A DNA stretch of 64,000 nt from Solea solea (taxonomy: Eukaryota > Chordata > Actinopteri > Pleuronectiformes > Soleidae), in contig NC_081137.1 of assembly GCF_958295425.1 (NCBI RefSeq), forward strand, positions 5,350,238 through 5,414,237, in the 5' to 3' direction. Each line of letters begins with the position of its first letter. Position 1 is the stretch's first letter. A program made the translations under genes and the position numbers. Under the pieces are notes generated by a model, which was given only the letters and a program-made list of their open reading frames with translations, searched no databases and was not told the origin of the DNA. This document shows, piece after piece, positions 34,763 to 48,144 of the stretch.

Positions 34763-37700
34763 CTGTAAAAGAGTTCATTTTGTGTCAATATATCACTTTA
34801 TCATCAGTGTCAAAAATAAAAAAGTTCAATAAAACCCTGTCACCTGAAAACCGACAAAGGAAAACAATCACACAGGGATGACAAGCGGAACAACACATGT
34901 TGTTAATAATAGAATGCAAATGAGGGCCAGAGCACAGCGCATTTCAAACTGAAGCCTTCCCCCTATCACGTCAATGTCAGATAACAACAAAGAAAATCAT
35001 CTTCCTTCAACTTCATTCAAGGTAAAAGAAAAATGATAGATTATGTTTTCCCTGCAAATGTTATGAATTATGAATTTGAATGTTCAAAAACAAAAATGTG
35101 TGTTTCCGTGCTGGCCGCAGCGACCGCCGCACACACACTTTGAAGTGGTATTATGGCCACGACGACGTTCAAACGCTTTCTGTCGGATAATTGTTCAAAG
35201 ATGGAGGCTGTCCGGCCTCAGTGACATATCAGCTGCGCAGAAACAGCAGGGCTCGAGTATCACACTGATTTGGCTCCTTATCAGCACGCGGCACGAACAA
35301 TTTCCAACCAGAGGATGCTTTCTGAAAGTCATGCATCCGTAATCCAGGATGATAAGGCCGCCACCTCCAGTGTGAGCGAGTTCGAGCTAAACCTACAGCG
35401 GACGTTTGAGGCTATGTCCAAACCAACTTTGGAAATGACGACGCAGCTGTGAACGAAAAGCTCCTTTAAAACTTCATCTTTTAATTTCATCTCGTCGTTG
35501 GTCTCATCGCAGAAATGTTACTTTTCTCTGTCAATGATTATTAAAGAGTCACTGAAACTTAGAAAACAACTTCAGAGAGTCAACTTCCTTATATGAATGG
35601 TCATGTGATCCCTGTTTTTTTGTCGGGCATATTAACACACATTACAGCTGAAATTGAGCGGTAATGCTTGTTTTTAAAGCCATTTTTAAATGAAAACACA
35701 CAGTCGTGGTGTGGATTTAATCTAAATCAGGGGCCTCAAACTCAAATGAGTGTCCAGTCCGGTCATGAGGGGGAAAAGAAATTCAATTATGTGGTAAAAT
35801 TAGCTTAAAAAACACAATAATGATATTCATGATGTTTCACAGAATTTCAAAATAAAAGTGTTTGTTATGATATGGAACGATACACAGTTCACAAAAACAT
35901 ATTAATAATGCAAATTTATATAAAAAATGTACTGAATATGGACAACTGTATAAAAAAAAAAAACCTAAACATGCTCAAACACTATATAAAAGTATATATG
36001 TAAAAATGTGATTCATATAACCTTGGCTATTATTATTATAAACATATTGCTCACTGGGGCCAGTTCTCAGTATAACTTGAAATTAAGGTGCGGGCCCTAT
36101 AAGATCGCGTGGGGGGGGGCCACATGTTTGAGACCTCTGGTCTAAATCCACCAGCGCCCCCTTTGTCATCAGCCCTGGAAACCAGGTGACAGTGGATGTT
36201 TAATGACAGACAAGGGCAAGAATGTTAAAAACAGGATTTCAACGCGGGCACATATAGACTTCCACAGCTGTTTTTTTCCATATTCTCTGAATTACAGGGC
36301 TCTGTGTGCATAAACATCTATTACAGTGCAGGGAAATCATCAAGACTGTGAAAGGATTTGGCCTGAACCACCTGCTTTAATAATACATGCCAGAGGAAGC
36401 AGGTTCATAAAAGTATAAAGTCCTGACTGGGGCACATCTGACGACCTCTAAAGTGGTTTCCCGACATCACTGACGCGCCTGCTTTCCCCTCTAACACGGA
36501 GAGAAGAATGAATGATTTTACCTTTTACAATAATGTAACTACAATTAAAAACACAGTAAGTCACTCAATCTCTTGATCAAAATAGCAACTTTGATGATGT
36601 GTGCAATCATGGGCGTCCGGGAAAAGCCACGAATGCAGAACGGCAATGAGTAGTCGTGATCCATTAGTGACAAATAACAATAAGACAATAGAGTGGATAA
36701 TTCGCAGTACTGAGTATTTCCTTCTGACATGTCATCGGGGGATCGTACTGAAAGTTTAAGTAACTAAAAGTGACGTTTTTAGATATTCTGTTACATAGTA
36801 TAGGAACTCCCCCCACCCCGTGTCGGAGCCTTGAACCCGAGGACCTCGCCAACCTCGAGTTGACACTGCAAACGATGGCCACGCTGTTCATCAAATATTT
36901 AAAGTGCATGCCTCACGGGATGTGCCCTGGAAATGGGATGAGTAAATAAAGAGCGAGGGATTGTCTCTTTCACCTGACTGACTCTTCTGACGAGCCTGCT
37001 CTCTCTCTCTCACGCCCCCTTCCCTCATTCTTTATTTCTCTCATGCCACCTACACCCTCACCCCTTCCCCTCCTTAGCACTCGCTCCTCCACTTCGGCGT
37101 GCCCGCTCTCCTGCCCCGCTCTCCTCCCTTCCCTCTCTGCACTCTTGTCTCATCTGTGCCCCTTCTCTTTTTCAAAGGCTGCAGCCTCACAGTGGCTGAC
37201 AGAAGTGTCCATCTCCTGCAGACTTAAGAGCTCTTTCTCCCCCTCTGTGTTCTCAGCTGCTGTCTGTGCCCATGCCAAGCTGTGGCTTGAGCAGATGAAT
37301 GTTCTAACCTGTTTGCATAATTGCCTCGGCATGGTGTGAAATGCAGCATTGATTGCGTTGCATTTAAACCTCAATCAGTGGCATTCTTGTCTTGATTTTG
37401 TCTCCGGTATCAATACAAATACAAGCACGTGCACACAAAAATGTTTCCAAAATCATACCTCGGGTACTCTAAGTAGTTTTGTGTTGAGAGGTTTTGGTTT
37501 TGTCTACTGCACAGATAGCAGTGATTAGGTTAAAATTGCACGGACATGGCGGAGCCGCTGAAATGTGCTGTTCTTCAAATGCCATCCTCTCTCTAAAAGG
37601 TCTGCGTTGACCTTTTCACACAATCCTCTACTTCTGTCCTGCTTCATTTAACAAACCACTGTAGAGAGCATCAGATGTGAATATTTCCCCTGGAGACAAA

Positions 37701-38041
37701 GGGATAATACATTATTCATCTCTAACCATCTACGAGACCTCGGTGTGAAACGTCAGCCCCTAACTTTGGCCTGCTAATTACGGTCTGATGAACAAGGCAC
37801 ATCTAAATCAAGCCCATAAATTAACTATTCAGATTCCCCAGCCAACGCTTGTCATTTCTGAATATTTATTGCCCCATAAATTAAACTGTTGGCGTGAAAG
37901 ATTCGCACAAAACCTACAGATTTTTATCTTAAACATTTTTCTCTGAAGTTGTTGCAGTACAAAACAATTGCAATGAAAAGCATTTTTTTGCCAAATAACC
38001 TATGAAAAGGTGTAAATATATAACTAATAAAAAAAGCTTAC
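34763..38041 (-). other. frem2 intron 1 (about 3.3 kb), non-coding
   Basis: It contains one intact hAT-type MITE with near-perfect 8-bp target duplications (35728-36139). It also has a pyrimidine-rich stretch (about 36990-37160) made of many CTCT/CCCT blocks. The exon 1 reading frame stays open for about 110 nt past the donor at 38041, but that is intronic read-through. Confidence 0.8.
35728..36139. mobile_element. hAT-type MITE, CAGGGGYCTCAAAC family, 412 bp
   Basis: It starts CAGGGGCCTCAAACTCAAAT and ends with its imperfect inverted complement TTTGAGACCTCTG. The flanks ATCTAAAT (35720-35727) and GTCTAAAT (36140-36147) match at 7 of 8, a hAT-like target duplication. The interior is AT-rich and non-coding. 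It lies in frem2 intron 1. Related copies are at 4719 and 55266. Confidence 0.75.
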
Positions 38042-41000
38042 CTTGACTGAACGTGTCGATGGAGTTGTTTCCGTGACCCAGGTGAATGACGTAGCCATGT
38101 CTGGGCTGCGTGGTGATGTGGAAAACCAGCGAGGCCGGGCTGCTGTCTCTGTCCTCAGCCCTCAGCACTTTGGAGCTGACGGGGAACCCCAGGTGACCCG
38201 TTGCCAAAGTCTTCAAAGCGGGCGCACCTTTATTCACCACGATCTGCGGGACGCCGTTATCCATCGCCACGATGGTGATCTTCATGCTTTGAGGGTGCCG
38301 AGTCTCAAAAACGGTGTTGGGGAAAACGAAAAAGTCTGTGTGCGTGCCATCGGTGACGGTGAAGGAGAAGGAGTCCTCGGGCGATTCCGTGCCGTCGTGT
38401 TTGTAGCTGATGAGGTTTTCATTCAGGTCTTGTTTGGTGAAGCTGGTGACAGGTGCGGTGCGGTTGTAGAGGAGTTTGCCGTGAACGGGCAGCTGCGTGA
38501 CGGTGAATTTCAGCAGCCTCTCGGCCGTGTCCTGGTCCTCGGCCGTGAGCTCGAACGGCGTGATCAGCTTAATCTGACCCTCGGTGACGACCAGACTATT
38601 TACGGTCACGACAGGCTTCTTATTGTCCACGTCCACGATAGATATTCTGAACGTACGGAAAATGGGATTGTAGCCGTCGGTGACTTCAAACTCAAAACTG
38701 TCCATTTTCACCTCCTCGTCGGATGTGTGGATGTAGTAAATCTTACTGCCGGCCAGTTGCAGCTGAGTAAAAGAAACAATCGGCATCCCGGGAGTATCTG
38801 TGCACTCCAAGTGGCCCCGAACAGGAGCTCTTGTGATGGTAAACACCAGGTTCTCATCAGGGCTGTTGAGGTCAGTGGTGCTTAGAAGATCTGTGGTGAG
38901 AGTCACTCTTCCACCTTCTTTCAATGACACACCTTTACTGACGACATCGGGGAAGACCATGTCGATGCTGCCCACGGTGATGTAGAAGTAACGGTCGATC
39001 AGTGGGTTCATTCCATCGGTCACATCAAACTTCACCAAGTCTCTGATGCCCTCCTGCCCGCTGTGCGTGTAAACGACGAGCCCCGCGTCAATTTCAGCTT
39101 GCGTGAAATTCATGCCCAGTGTGATGTTCTCCAGAGTCCCGGACGGAGTTTTTCTCTCCAGGAAGCCCTGACTGGGCCCAAAGCGGACCACGTATGCGAG
39201 CGTACCGTCATCTGAATCTAAATCTGTCGCTTTGAGCACTTTGTTGTTGATCTCTTTCGTCTCCCCGATTTCCACCTCCAGACCGTCGTTGATGAGCATC
39301 CGGGGCGTCTCATCATCGACGGCAACGATCATAACGATGGCCGTTTTCTGCACGGCGTACTTGCCGTCCGTCAGAGTTACTTCAAAGCTGTCCTCTGTTG
39401 TCTCTGAGTCATCATGCTCATAAATAATGCTCGACGCCTCCCTGATCTCCTCCAAAGTGAAATTAGTCACCAGAACGGAGCCTGTTGAAAGCTGATTCAA
39501 AATGACACCGTGTTTGGGAGGTTTGGAAATGATGAATACCAGCTCTTCGGGTGGAATATCCGCGTCAGCGCCATTCAGAATTGGAGTGTCAATGACGATG
39601 TTCATCCCCTCCATCACAACTATTTCCCTCAGATACAGCTCGGGCTTTTCGTCATTTGCAGGGATGATTACAATTGGGAAGAAATGACTCTCGGAGAAAT
39701 TGATGCCATCAGAACATCTAAATGTGAACCTATCCTCCACTGGCTCCACTCCTTTGTGAATACTCTGCACATAGTAGATATTCCCCTCTCTGATTTCTCT
39801 GATGGTAAAAGCACTGATAGCTGTTCCTGATCTGGACTTTTCTGAGCCTGGGGCTGGGGATATGTTTTCCACATAGCCGGCAGCAGGCTGGGCAATGATA
39901 GTGCAAAGGATATCATCTGTTGGAGTGTCATTATCATCAGCATTCAAGTGCTGAGGGCCAATGGCGTATTTCTCTCCTTCAATGACACTGAACTGAGTCC
40001 CAACTCCGACCTCAGGGGCCTGGCTGTCAACAGGAAGTATCGAGACGCGGACGTGGACGCCGCTGACCTTATTGCCACCTACTGTCCAATCATCAGACAT
40101 GTCTGTAAGAGTCAAATTGAATCCGTCCTGCTCAGAGGCGAGGCCTATCTCTCCACTGGTGTGTGCGTACACCACCACTCCGTTAATAATATCAGCCTGT
40201 GTAAACTTAGTTGCTGGCACACCTTTAACTAATATTTCCCCCTTCAGCGGAGGATCCTCCACGATGAACGTGAGCTGCAGGTCATCTGTGTCGTCGTCGT
40301 GTCCCTGAATGACATTAGTTGTGATTTCTGTGGCTCCGTTTTCCAGCACGTCCATATGAGAACCGATAGTCCCCCTGGGCAGGCTGATGGTCGGCGTCTC
40401 GTCGTCGACAGGTTTTACGTGCACTTTGACTGTCACGGTTACTACGTGGATCCCATCGCTGACATCCAGCTGGAATTCATCGCTCGTCGTCTCCTCTCCT
40501 CCATGAATATAAGATATCTTGCCGTCTGAAATGTCCTCAACTCTGAAAGCTCCTCTTGTCTCCAGGTCAGTGAACGCCGCCTGGACCTGGCCGTGTTTGG
40601 GTTGCTGGCTGAGAGTGAAAGTTATCTGTTTGCCGTCTGTGTCGAGATCCGTGGCGTCCAGCTCGGCGATAGTGAGGATGTGCGCGCCGCGTTCCAGCAC
40701 AGTAAAGCCAGTGTTTGTTATCTGCGGGGGTTTATTGTTGACCGGCTGCAGGTAGATCGTGAAAGCCCCTTCTACGCTGTTCCCAGCGGTGTCTTCAACT
40801 ATATAACGAAACTGCACAACGTGTGCCGTGATTCCAAGCTCGATATCGGGGGGGCCGTAGGAAATCTTATGGTGGTTAATTTGAGCTTGTGTGAACTCTG
40901 TGACTTCAGTGTCCGGGCTCTCTGTCAGAACCAAAGACCCAAACGTGACTGGGTTGTTTTCGTCCGTGTCGGTCGGGGGCTGTATGACCGTGTATTTCAG

Positions 41001-43034
41001 ATCACGGTCCTCAGAGTCCAAATCAGTGTAGCGTAAAACATCTTTGCTGAAGTGAGTGAGTTTGAACTCCTCGACCGTCATCAGCAGCGTGGTGCCGGGG
41101 AACAGCGATGGAGGAACGTCATCAATGGGCAAAACCCGGATTATAAACGCACTCTCTCCGGACTCGTTGGGAGGATCGTTGTCGTCCTGAACTGTAAACA
41201 CAAACTGATCCGTGACGGTGTCTGTGTTGTGAGGGCCCGTGTGTTTGTAATACAGCTTTCCATCAGTGATGTCTTTCTGAAGCCACTCTTTTACCTCCTT
41301 CTCATAAACTTCGTCTTCAGCGTTGAACTTCCAAGAGGAAGGGTCCTCCGGGGCGTCGGACTGTCTTAGGAGCACTGTGCTTATTGTGGAAAATGGAGGG
41401 ATGAGAGTGAATTTAATAGTGGAGTCCTCCGAGTCAATATCAGCCGCGCTGAGCATGAGAGGAGATATAGGCATCATCTGGTGTTTGAACAGCAGCAGCC
41501 CAGTGTTGGCATTTATGATGGGTGGCTCATCATCAGTGGGAACGATCGTAATGGGGAAAAGGAATTCGACTTCGTTCTTCCCGTCTGTCATCTTAAAGAC
41601 AATGTTGTCGCTGTGCGTCTCACTCCCATCGTGCTGGTACACGACGACACCGGTCGTCAGGTCGGCGGGCGTGAAGAACTTCCAGTGAGAGCCCAGCACG
41701 GTGAGGTCTCCGTGACGCAGCCCGTCCACCACCGTGATGGTGACGGAGTCCAGGTTGTCTTCGTCGCTGATGTCCAAGTTGTGGGTGCTGAAGAGAGACC
41801 GCGACTGTCCCTCATACAGCAGCTGACCGGTGTTGCGGGTCACGACGGGGGCCAGAGAGTTCATTGGATTCACGACGATCATGAAAGCAAAGGGGTCCGA
41901 GACAGCCCCGTCTGTGTCCACCACCTCAAACTCCAGCTGGAAAATCCTCTCAGTGTCTGAGTCCAGAGACGGAGGCTTGTAGGCGATTTTTAAATCGCGC
42001 AGGTCTCTTTGATAGAAAGATGTGATGGGGAGATTTCTGTCATCAGTGCTGACTATGTAGCCCTCCTCGTAAGATAAAGGAGAGGTGATGTTGAATATGA
42101 GCTCACCGGGGTCCGACTCTGCATCTTCTGCAGAGAGCATTTCAGGTGTGAGTGCGGTCATGACAAACTGACTCACCTCCATCATCAACATGCACACAAA
42201 GCAGGGTTTGGGGGGCGTATTCTCCTCTCCCTCTTTGATGCGTATCATGAGATGGAAATACTCCTGTTTCACGAGGTTTCCCTCCTTGTCATGCAGCTCC
42301 ACCACCATTGGCACATAATCCCTGTTGGGCGACAGTCGCTCAAACGTGTGCATGTAGCGGATGCCAGCCTGCGTGAATTCATCACAGTCCATCACTGAGG
42401 AAAGTTTCCCTCCATCAATGAGTCTTCCATATCTGGGCAAAGTGCTGCTGCCGGTTAGGGACGCCACCTCGCATTTATAAGAGTCTCTATCATAGGTGAA
42501 CTCGACAGTCTTCTTATCTATGGCATTGCTGATGGTCTTTAAGTTATCAACAATGAGAGGCATGTTTTTGGTGAGTAACTCCAGCTGCGTAAAAACAACT
42601 TCCACCTCTATCATGAACGGGATGATGACGGTCTCAGTTTGCGCGTCATACCTGAGCTGCAGCTTCACCCTGTCTTTGGAAGGACTCCTCGAGCCATAGT
42701 GCGAGTACGTCACGTCGTTGGGACCGAAATCACACGGGAACTTTTTGGGAGAGAGATGCCCCGGTCTCTGCGAGAGCGGATCGTTATCCAGCACGGTGAT
42801 GCTGCAGCGATCCCCCGGCTGCGTCTGGATCACCAAATCATTAATGGGATCGATGAAGACGGATCTCCCGAAAGGCACGCGTATTCCGTTGTTGGCCACC
42901 AGGATTGCGTCCTCCGACAGTTCCGATCGGAGTGCGTAAAATAATCCAGAGCTGTCAGGCTGCGCGGAGACAAAAAGCACAGTCAGTGGAAAGCACAGGA
43001 GAAGTCCGCGGAACAGCATCTTGATCCACAGCAT
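38042..43034 (-). CDS. frem2: frem2 coding exon 1: signal peptide, N-terminal region and CSPG repeats 1-12 (part)
   Basis: This single open exon encodes residues 1-1664 plus the first base of the next codon. FREM2 is an extracellular matrix protein that works with FRAS1 and FREM1 at embryonic epithelial basement membranes. Seen: a hydrophobic signal peptide at about residues 1-24 ([14 protein letters not shown], likely cut before QPDSSG), a unique N-terminal region to about 275, then CSPG/NG2-type repeats starting near 275, 396, 504, 642, 769, 880, 1006, 1129, 1244, 1361, 1473 and 1595. Each ends in a turn such as VPTDDEPP or VDDETP, and most carry FTQADI-like and YxHDGSE-like motifs. Twelve repeats and one giant first exon fit FREM2 better than FRAS1, FREM1 or FREM3. 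The exon ends CAA-G at 38042 followed by gtaagc. A second Met at 43019 (residue 6) has a better Kozak context (A at -3, against T at the first) and could be the true start. An in-frame TAA lies at 43080-43082. I cannot tell whether this is frem2a or frem2b. Confidence 0.95.
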
Positions 43035-43330
43035 CCACAGACAGGTGAGGGAGGAAAAACAAATGCTGCCAAAAAACCCTTAAGTGCCTCCGCGGTGACT
43101 CTCATGCATCCGTTGGTCCGGTTCCTCCACACACTCCGAGACAAAAGCGCGCAGGAGTTTTAAGTTGTGACACTTGGAAGCTGCGTAAAAGTGCCACCGC
43201 CCATCTCTGCACATATTGGAGGATTTGTGGGGCTTTGTACATCAGCCCTCGTCTGCAATAGGCAGCACAGCTGACATTCACACCGAAGGGGGAGGATGAT
43301 CACACAGATGTGAGTCATTTAATAGAGTGA
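43035..43330 (-). promoter_or_regulatory. frem2 5' leader and proximal upstream region (TSS not determined)
   Basis: This is the sequence just upstream of the frem2 start. A 10-codon upstream ORF (including its stop) runs from 43109 to 43080 in the same frame as the main ORF and stops 45 nt before the first main ATG, so it could dampen translation if transcribed. An exact AP-1 consensus TGAGTCA is at 43311-43317 and an E-box CAGCTG at 43268-43273. I see no clear TATA box at a defined spacing. The promoter role is inferred from position only. Confidence 0.4.
43080..43109 (-). other. Short upstream ORF in the frem2 leader
   Basis: Nine sense codons then TAA (MHESHRGGT). It lies in frame with, and upstream of, the frem2 start at 43034. 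It matters only if transcription begins to the right of 43109, which is likely but not shown by the sequence. Confidence 0.35.
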
Positions 43331-43673
43331 AGGGATTGAGTTGGGACAAATCCTGTGAGGCGGGCACATCAGGGTTTATTAAATATTGTCTGATGGCTTT
43401 TTTGTCAGAATGCTGGAAAGAAGATTCATTTTGCCTGCAGCCTTTTTTTTTATGTCCCTGCCTCTGTGATACACGCTCCTATGATAAAAGCATTTGTTTG
43501 AACATAAATTCAGATTATTTCTGCATCATTTAAAATGATTGCAATGTATTTATTTGCTTTAGATTGCTGGGTCACCGGTCTATAGATGATCTAAATATTA
43601 ATTTGAACACTTCCCAAGTAAAAACAACAACAAAAAAACATAAACCTGATGCAATAAAAACAGCTACCCCCCT

Positions 43674-43679
<6 letters not shown>

Positions 43680-43709
<30 letters not shown>
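43680..43709. repeat. TA microsatellite
   Basis: A 30-bp TA run in the intergenic region about 650 bp upstream of the frem2 start. Confidence 0.95.
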
Positions 43710-43711
<2 letters not shown>

Positions 43712-46700
43712 ACACAGATATGATCAACTACACCAACTCTGCAGTCAGTCAACACTTATCCCCATCCTTACATCTTTTCAGAAGTGTTTTTGTACGTTTT
43801 TTTAAAAACCGATTTCAATCTAAGCTCCAGCTCCAAACCGTTGGGCAAAAAGTTAAACAAGTATATGTGGAATCATTTATCCAAAGCTTTGTTAAAGCCT
43901 TTCGGCGTCCTCCTCTAAAAGGGGACGTAAATTGAAGTGTTAATATTTAAAACGAGGGCTTATGTTGCTTATTTCATATTAATGTATGCATTCATTCACT
44001 CGTTCATTCTTAGGTGAATAACGTCTGAAGGTTGGCCTCTGGAACATCCAACTTTTTCTCAATCAAGACAAAGAAACTGGAGGGAACTTCTTATTACGCC
44101 GGTCTCAGTGAAGAAGAGTGTGATGCTACAAGAAAGAAGAAGAGAGAGACGATCTAAACTATGCCATAACTATGAAATACAACTTCTGCAAGTTGTGTTT
44201 TAAGATTGGTTTGAAGATTTTTGTGCCAGATTGTTTTTGGTGCTGCAGCACACACTGAAACATCTGTTAGAGCTAAATCATGAGAGAATAAACCCACTTC
44301 TCTCCTTCTGCTCTGCCTGCAGGCATTTTTGATGATCGGTCCTCTTTTTTTTTTCTAGTGAAAACCTCCATTATTTGATGTAGGAGCATTGGATTTGTCC
44401 AAAAAAAATGTAAAACAATGACGCCGGTCATCAAACACAAGTCAGACGGAAACAGAAGTGACAGAGAGACGTGATGGTTTTAAACCGGGTGGTTAAGGCG
44501 TTCATCAAAGTGCATCTTAAATGTGAACTTCCATCACTTCTGAGGCGAGGAAGTGCTTTCTGAGAAATTGGGGAACCTGTTCTCACAAAGCTGAAAGTCG
44601 TGTGTCATAAAACGTCCTCACTCCCGAGCCCAGAACCTTAGAAGTGCTGCTCCTGACGGCATTTTGCTTGCGACTTCTTCAAAATGCCAGGTGATTAGAG
44701 GGTTCCCGGTGCCTTGTTATTTCAAAGTACATGGCAACCCCGGCTTTTCCAGCTGTCATACGGTGCAGGGAAGTCTCTTCTCGTGAGAAGTGAGCACATT
44801 TGGACAGATTACACAGAATATTTAAGCGTGATGCGAGACAGAGGGAGTGATCAGGGAACAAAGGATATTAAATTACTATTAGTAAACTGACGAAATTAGA
44901 GGCTACAAGGCCGGGACTTTAATCTGTAATGTTTGTTTGCCACAAAACTGTGTTCTCCGGAATATATCAAGGAGCTTGCTTGATTTCCTCTGTTCTCATT
45001 TGACTAATTAGTGCCCAAACTGTAGCTCATCCCTCGCAGCTCTTTCCTATCACCTACCAAGCACTTTGAAAAATGTTGGGATGTCCAGCCTCAGATTTAT
45101 GACATATTCATACAGTCTGCGATGCTGGGTTCCTTCTTCACAGCAGCTGCTCGGCTCTGATAAGGCCACACATGGAGATGCTGGTGTTTGAGCCTGTGCG
45201 GGAATGTGAAAGATTCAAAAGTGACATCATGAAACAGTGTGAGGGTTTCGGAACCAGCCGCATTGGCACGTTTTACGTGGAAATCAGAACATTCCCTACT
45301 TGGCATAACGACTCATTTGTATGGAATGACTTTATCTTGTTAGTGGCAGATGTGGCCATTAAAAAGCCTCAGTGTCACATGACTGAGACTCTAAAATTTG
45401 ACTGCATTTGACACACACACACACACACACCACTGTCCCACTAGAGTCAAGTTCTTATTCTGTGCTTCTCTGACAGAGCCGAGTCTGGCAGTGCAGGTGA
45501 AATGTATTTATTCATCTCTCCGCATGTGACCCCTGCCTTTTGTCTGCGCTCGTCGATTCTATTCTACCGACTTACACTTACTTACTTACATCTACCCGCC
45601 AGATCTGAACTGTGCATTTTTTCAAAACGACACCACTGGTGCAGCCACGCAAACCGCCACGAGCCCCCAACGCACGTCACAGCTGCCTTAATTCTAAATG
45701 CCAATTTCTCACTGCATGATCTTACCACGGAGCAATGATTAAACACTTTATCCACTGCTGTTGACTACTGAGATCCTGAAGAGCCAGCATAATAACACCC
45801 AAGTAGAGAACGTATAATTTCCACAAAGCATTTCTTCCCAACGGATTTTATGGGTACAAATGCCAAATTTGGCATTACGGTCTTCACATCTTCAGCCCAC
45901 TTAATAGCAATATTCTTTCCACGGATTTACTCGACTGACACCTTCACCCTGAACTGGCTGAGCTCCACAACCGCGAACTCGGGCAGTTTCCCCACAACGT
46001 GTGCATGCTCACCACAGCCCATGACGTGGCTACTTTTCACTTTCAACTCCATTCCATACACGGAATATTGAATTAAACCACAATATGATGCATTTCCCCC
46101 CCCCCCCAGATACAGTCATTTTAGACCTTTTAAACTTGTCATCTCAAGCCATTTCCAACTAACAAATATTCTACCCGCATGAAGAAGAAATAAACAGCCC
46201 AAAACATGACTCAGCTAAAGTGCTGTGGCTGATTTTTATTGTACTGTGCATAGTGAATTTTTCCTTTTATCTGTCCGCTATCCAATCCAGTGATTTCGAC
46301 CAACATTGGATCGATACCGAGTATCACATTGGCCTATCCCTACTTTAAAGTATAACGCTAAATGCCCAACCAGCAACAACAGACGGAACATACATAATTA
46401 CACCGTAATGTATTGGAACTCTGCAGAAGAGGCCATTTCAGGATAATGAGCACCTTTATTTTCGATCACACAGCTGTGGCTCTCATGCTTTCAACACTGA
46501 ACATCAATGAGAGGAGAGAGGCCACTGTTACTCACTCACTCACTGCAGTGCTCGTCACTGCCTCAACATCTCCAGAGCTGCACTCAGAACCTGTTGCTTC
46601 CTGAGGAATCCCACGCTTTAAAAGCAGCGCCTCGACATGCCCAAAGCCACTGATTTCATCCGAATGGGGATCCAGCCTGCAATTACATTTTGTCTGTGTC

Positions 46701-48122
46701 AGCTGAAAGTGTGAGGGGAAGTTCTCCCACCTCCCAAACCCCGTTCACACGACAAGAAGTCACAGAAGTGTACAGACTCACATCTGGTCCATGTTTGTTC
46801 CCCATATTACAGTGAAGAAAAAGCAGGCATTCGGGGAGCGACACACCAGGAACTCCTCCCCGCAAACAGGCCTCTCAGCGCCGCCACTGCTCTGTAATCA
46901 CCGACACAATGAGCATGTGAGTTTAGACAAAGTGTCCGTCTGGTAAACGTTTACTGTCTGTGGCGGAACTGCCAGTTTCTTCCTCTCCCTCTCTCTCTCT
47001 CTCTCTCACACACAGACAAACACAGACTCTCCAGCAGACCTTTGCCTTTCAGTCGCAGGAACACGGTTATTATCGTGAATTAGAGGTGAATTGGGTAAAC
47101 ATCTGTTGTGGCTCGTTAGTGAGTGGGTTTCCTGATGAAATATCTGTGGGGGGAAATGATCGAGATGCTGCCATTGACCTCTACGCCAATTACTGCTACT
47201 GTATGTTTCCCGGGTTGTTGTTGTTGATGCCTCTGCCTCTGTTTGGTCTTTGTGAACGCGATGAGACATAATTTGTAGTTCCTGTTTGGAGTATTTGTGT
47301 GTATACATACAAAAAGACGAGGTTTTTCCCGCAGTAGAATTCCCTTCTAAAACTTCTCCTTTGTGTCTTCCGACATTCTCCAACCTGTTTGCGGTCGTCT
47401 CACTTTACTGCCTCATTGCCGTTGCCTTTTCGTTTGTCTTGACATAAAACCAATCACTTCCTGTGTGAGTGTTGCCGGGCGATCTAACCGCTGCTGTACT
47501 ATAGAAACACAGTCCCAATCTGACAATGGTTTGAACCTTTATTTCTGTTCCAAACGTCCGTTTTAAAAACGCAGAGTAGCGTCTATACGGAACTATGTGA
47601 ATTATTTTGGCCCCCGCGGAGTGAATTCTCCCCATTTCATGTGATTCCACAGAGGTGATGAGACTAACAAGGGACAATTCGGCCACACTCCATCACACAT
47701 TAGACAAAGCACTTGGCCCTGCAGGCGGCGTCCGTCTGATTGGGTTGTTGTTGTTGCAGTTTTTGGTGAAGAGTCATTTTTTTGAAACCAATTTGAGAAC
47801 CCTGCGCTCGTCTTTAAGACTTCCACTTTAATTGTTTTCTATTTTCACACAAACCTCTCAGAGCTTAAGTAAAGACGGGAGACAGCCCGCAGGACGGGAA
47901 CAAATTAAACTGCTCAAGTTCCTCCCGAGAATAAATATCACTTACTTACGACACAGCGCGCGACACTGAGGATGTACTGAGGCTGGATAAGTGCAGATTA
48001 ACTTCCATCTGACAGTATAAACAAAAGATTTCAGGAGTAAAAGAAAACAAACCTCCGCAACTAATTAATTCTAATTATGCAAATCAACCAATTTATTAAA
48101 TGCAGTAATGAGCTTTATTTTA

Positions 48123-48144
48123 ATATATATATATATATATATAT
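48123..48144. repeat. TA microsatellite
   Basis: A 22-bp AT run in the intergenic region. Confidence 0.9.

Noticed and set aside
37929..38041. C-terminal continuation of the large frem2 reading frame past 38042
   Set aside because: It follows a strong donor (gtaagc), loses CSPG character at once, and exon 2 restores the FSQADI motif exactly. It is intron read-through.
38043..38885. Long plus-strand open frame (280 codons) opposite frem2 exon 1, with several others to 42944
   Set aside because: It lies antisense to a confidently identified exon and shows no recognisable domain. Such shadow frames arise from codon usage of the real strand.
45172..45411. Plus-strand 79-codon frame in the intergenic region
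   Set aside because: It has no recognisable domain, no splice context and no conservation evidence. Its length is within chance for this amount of sequence.
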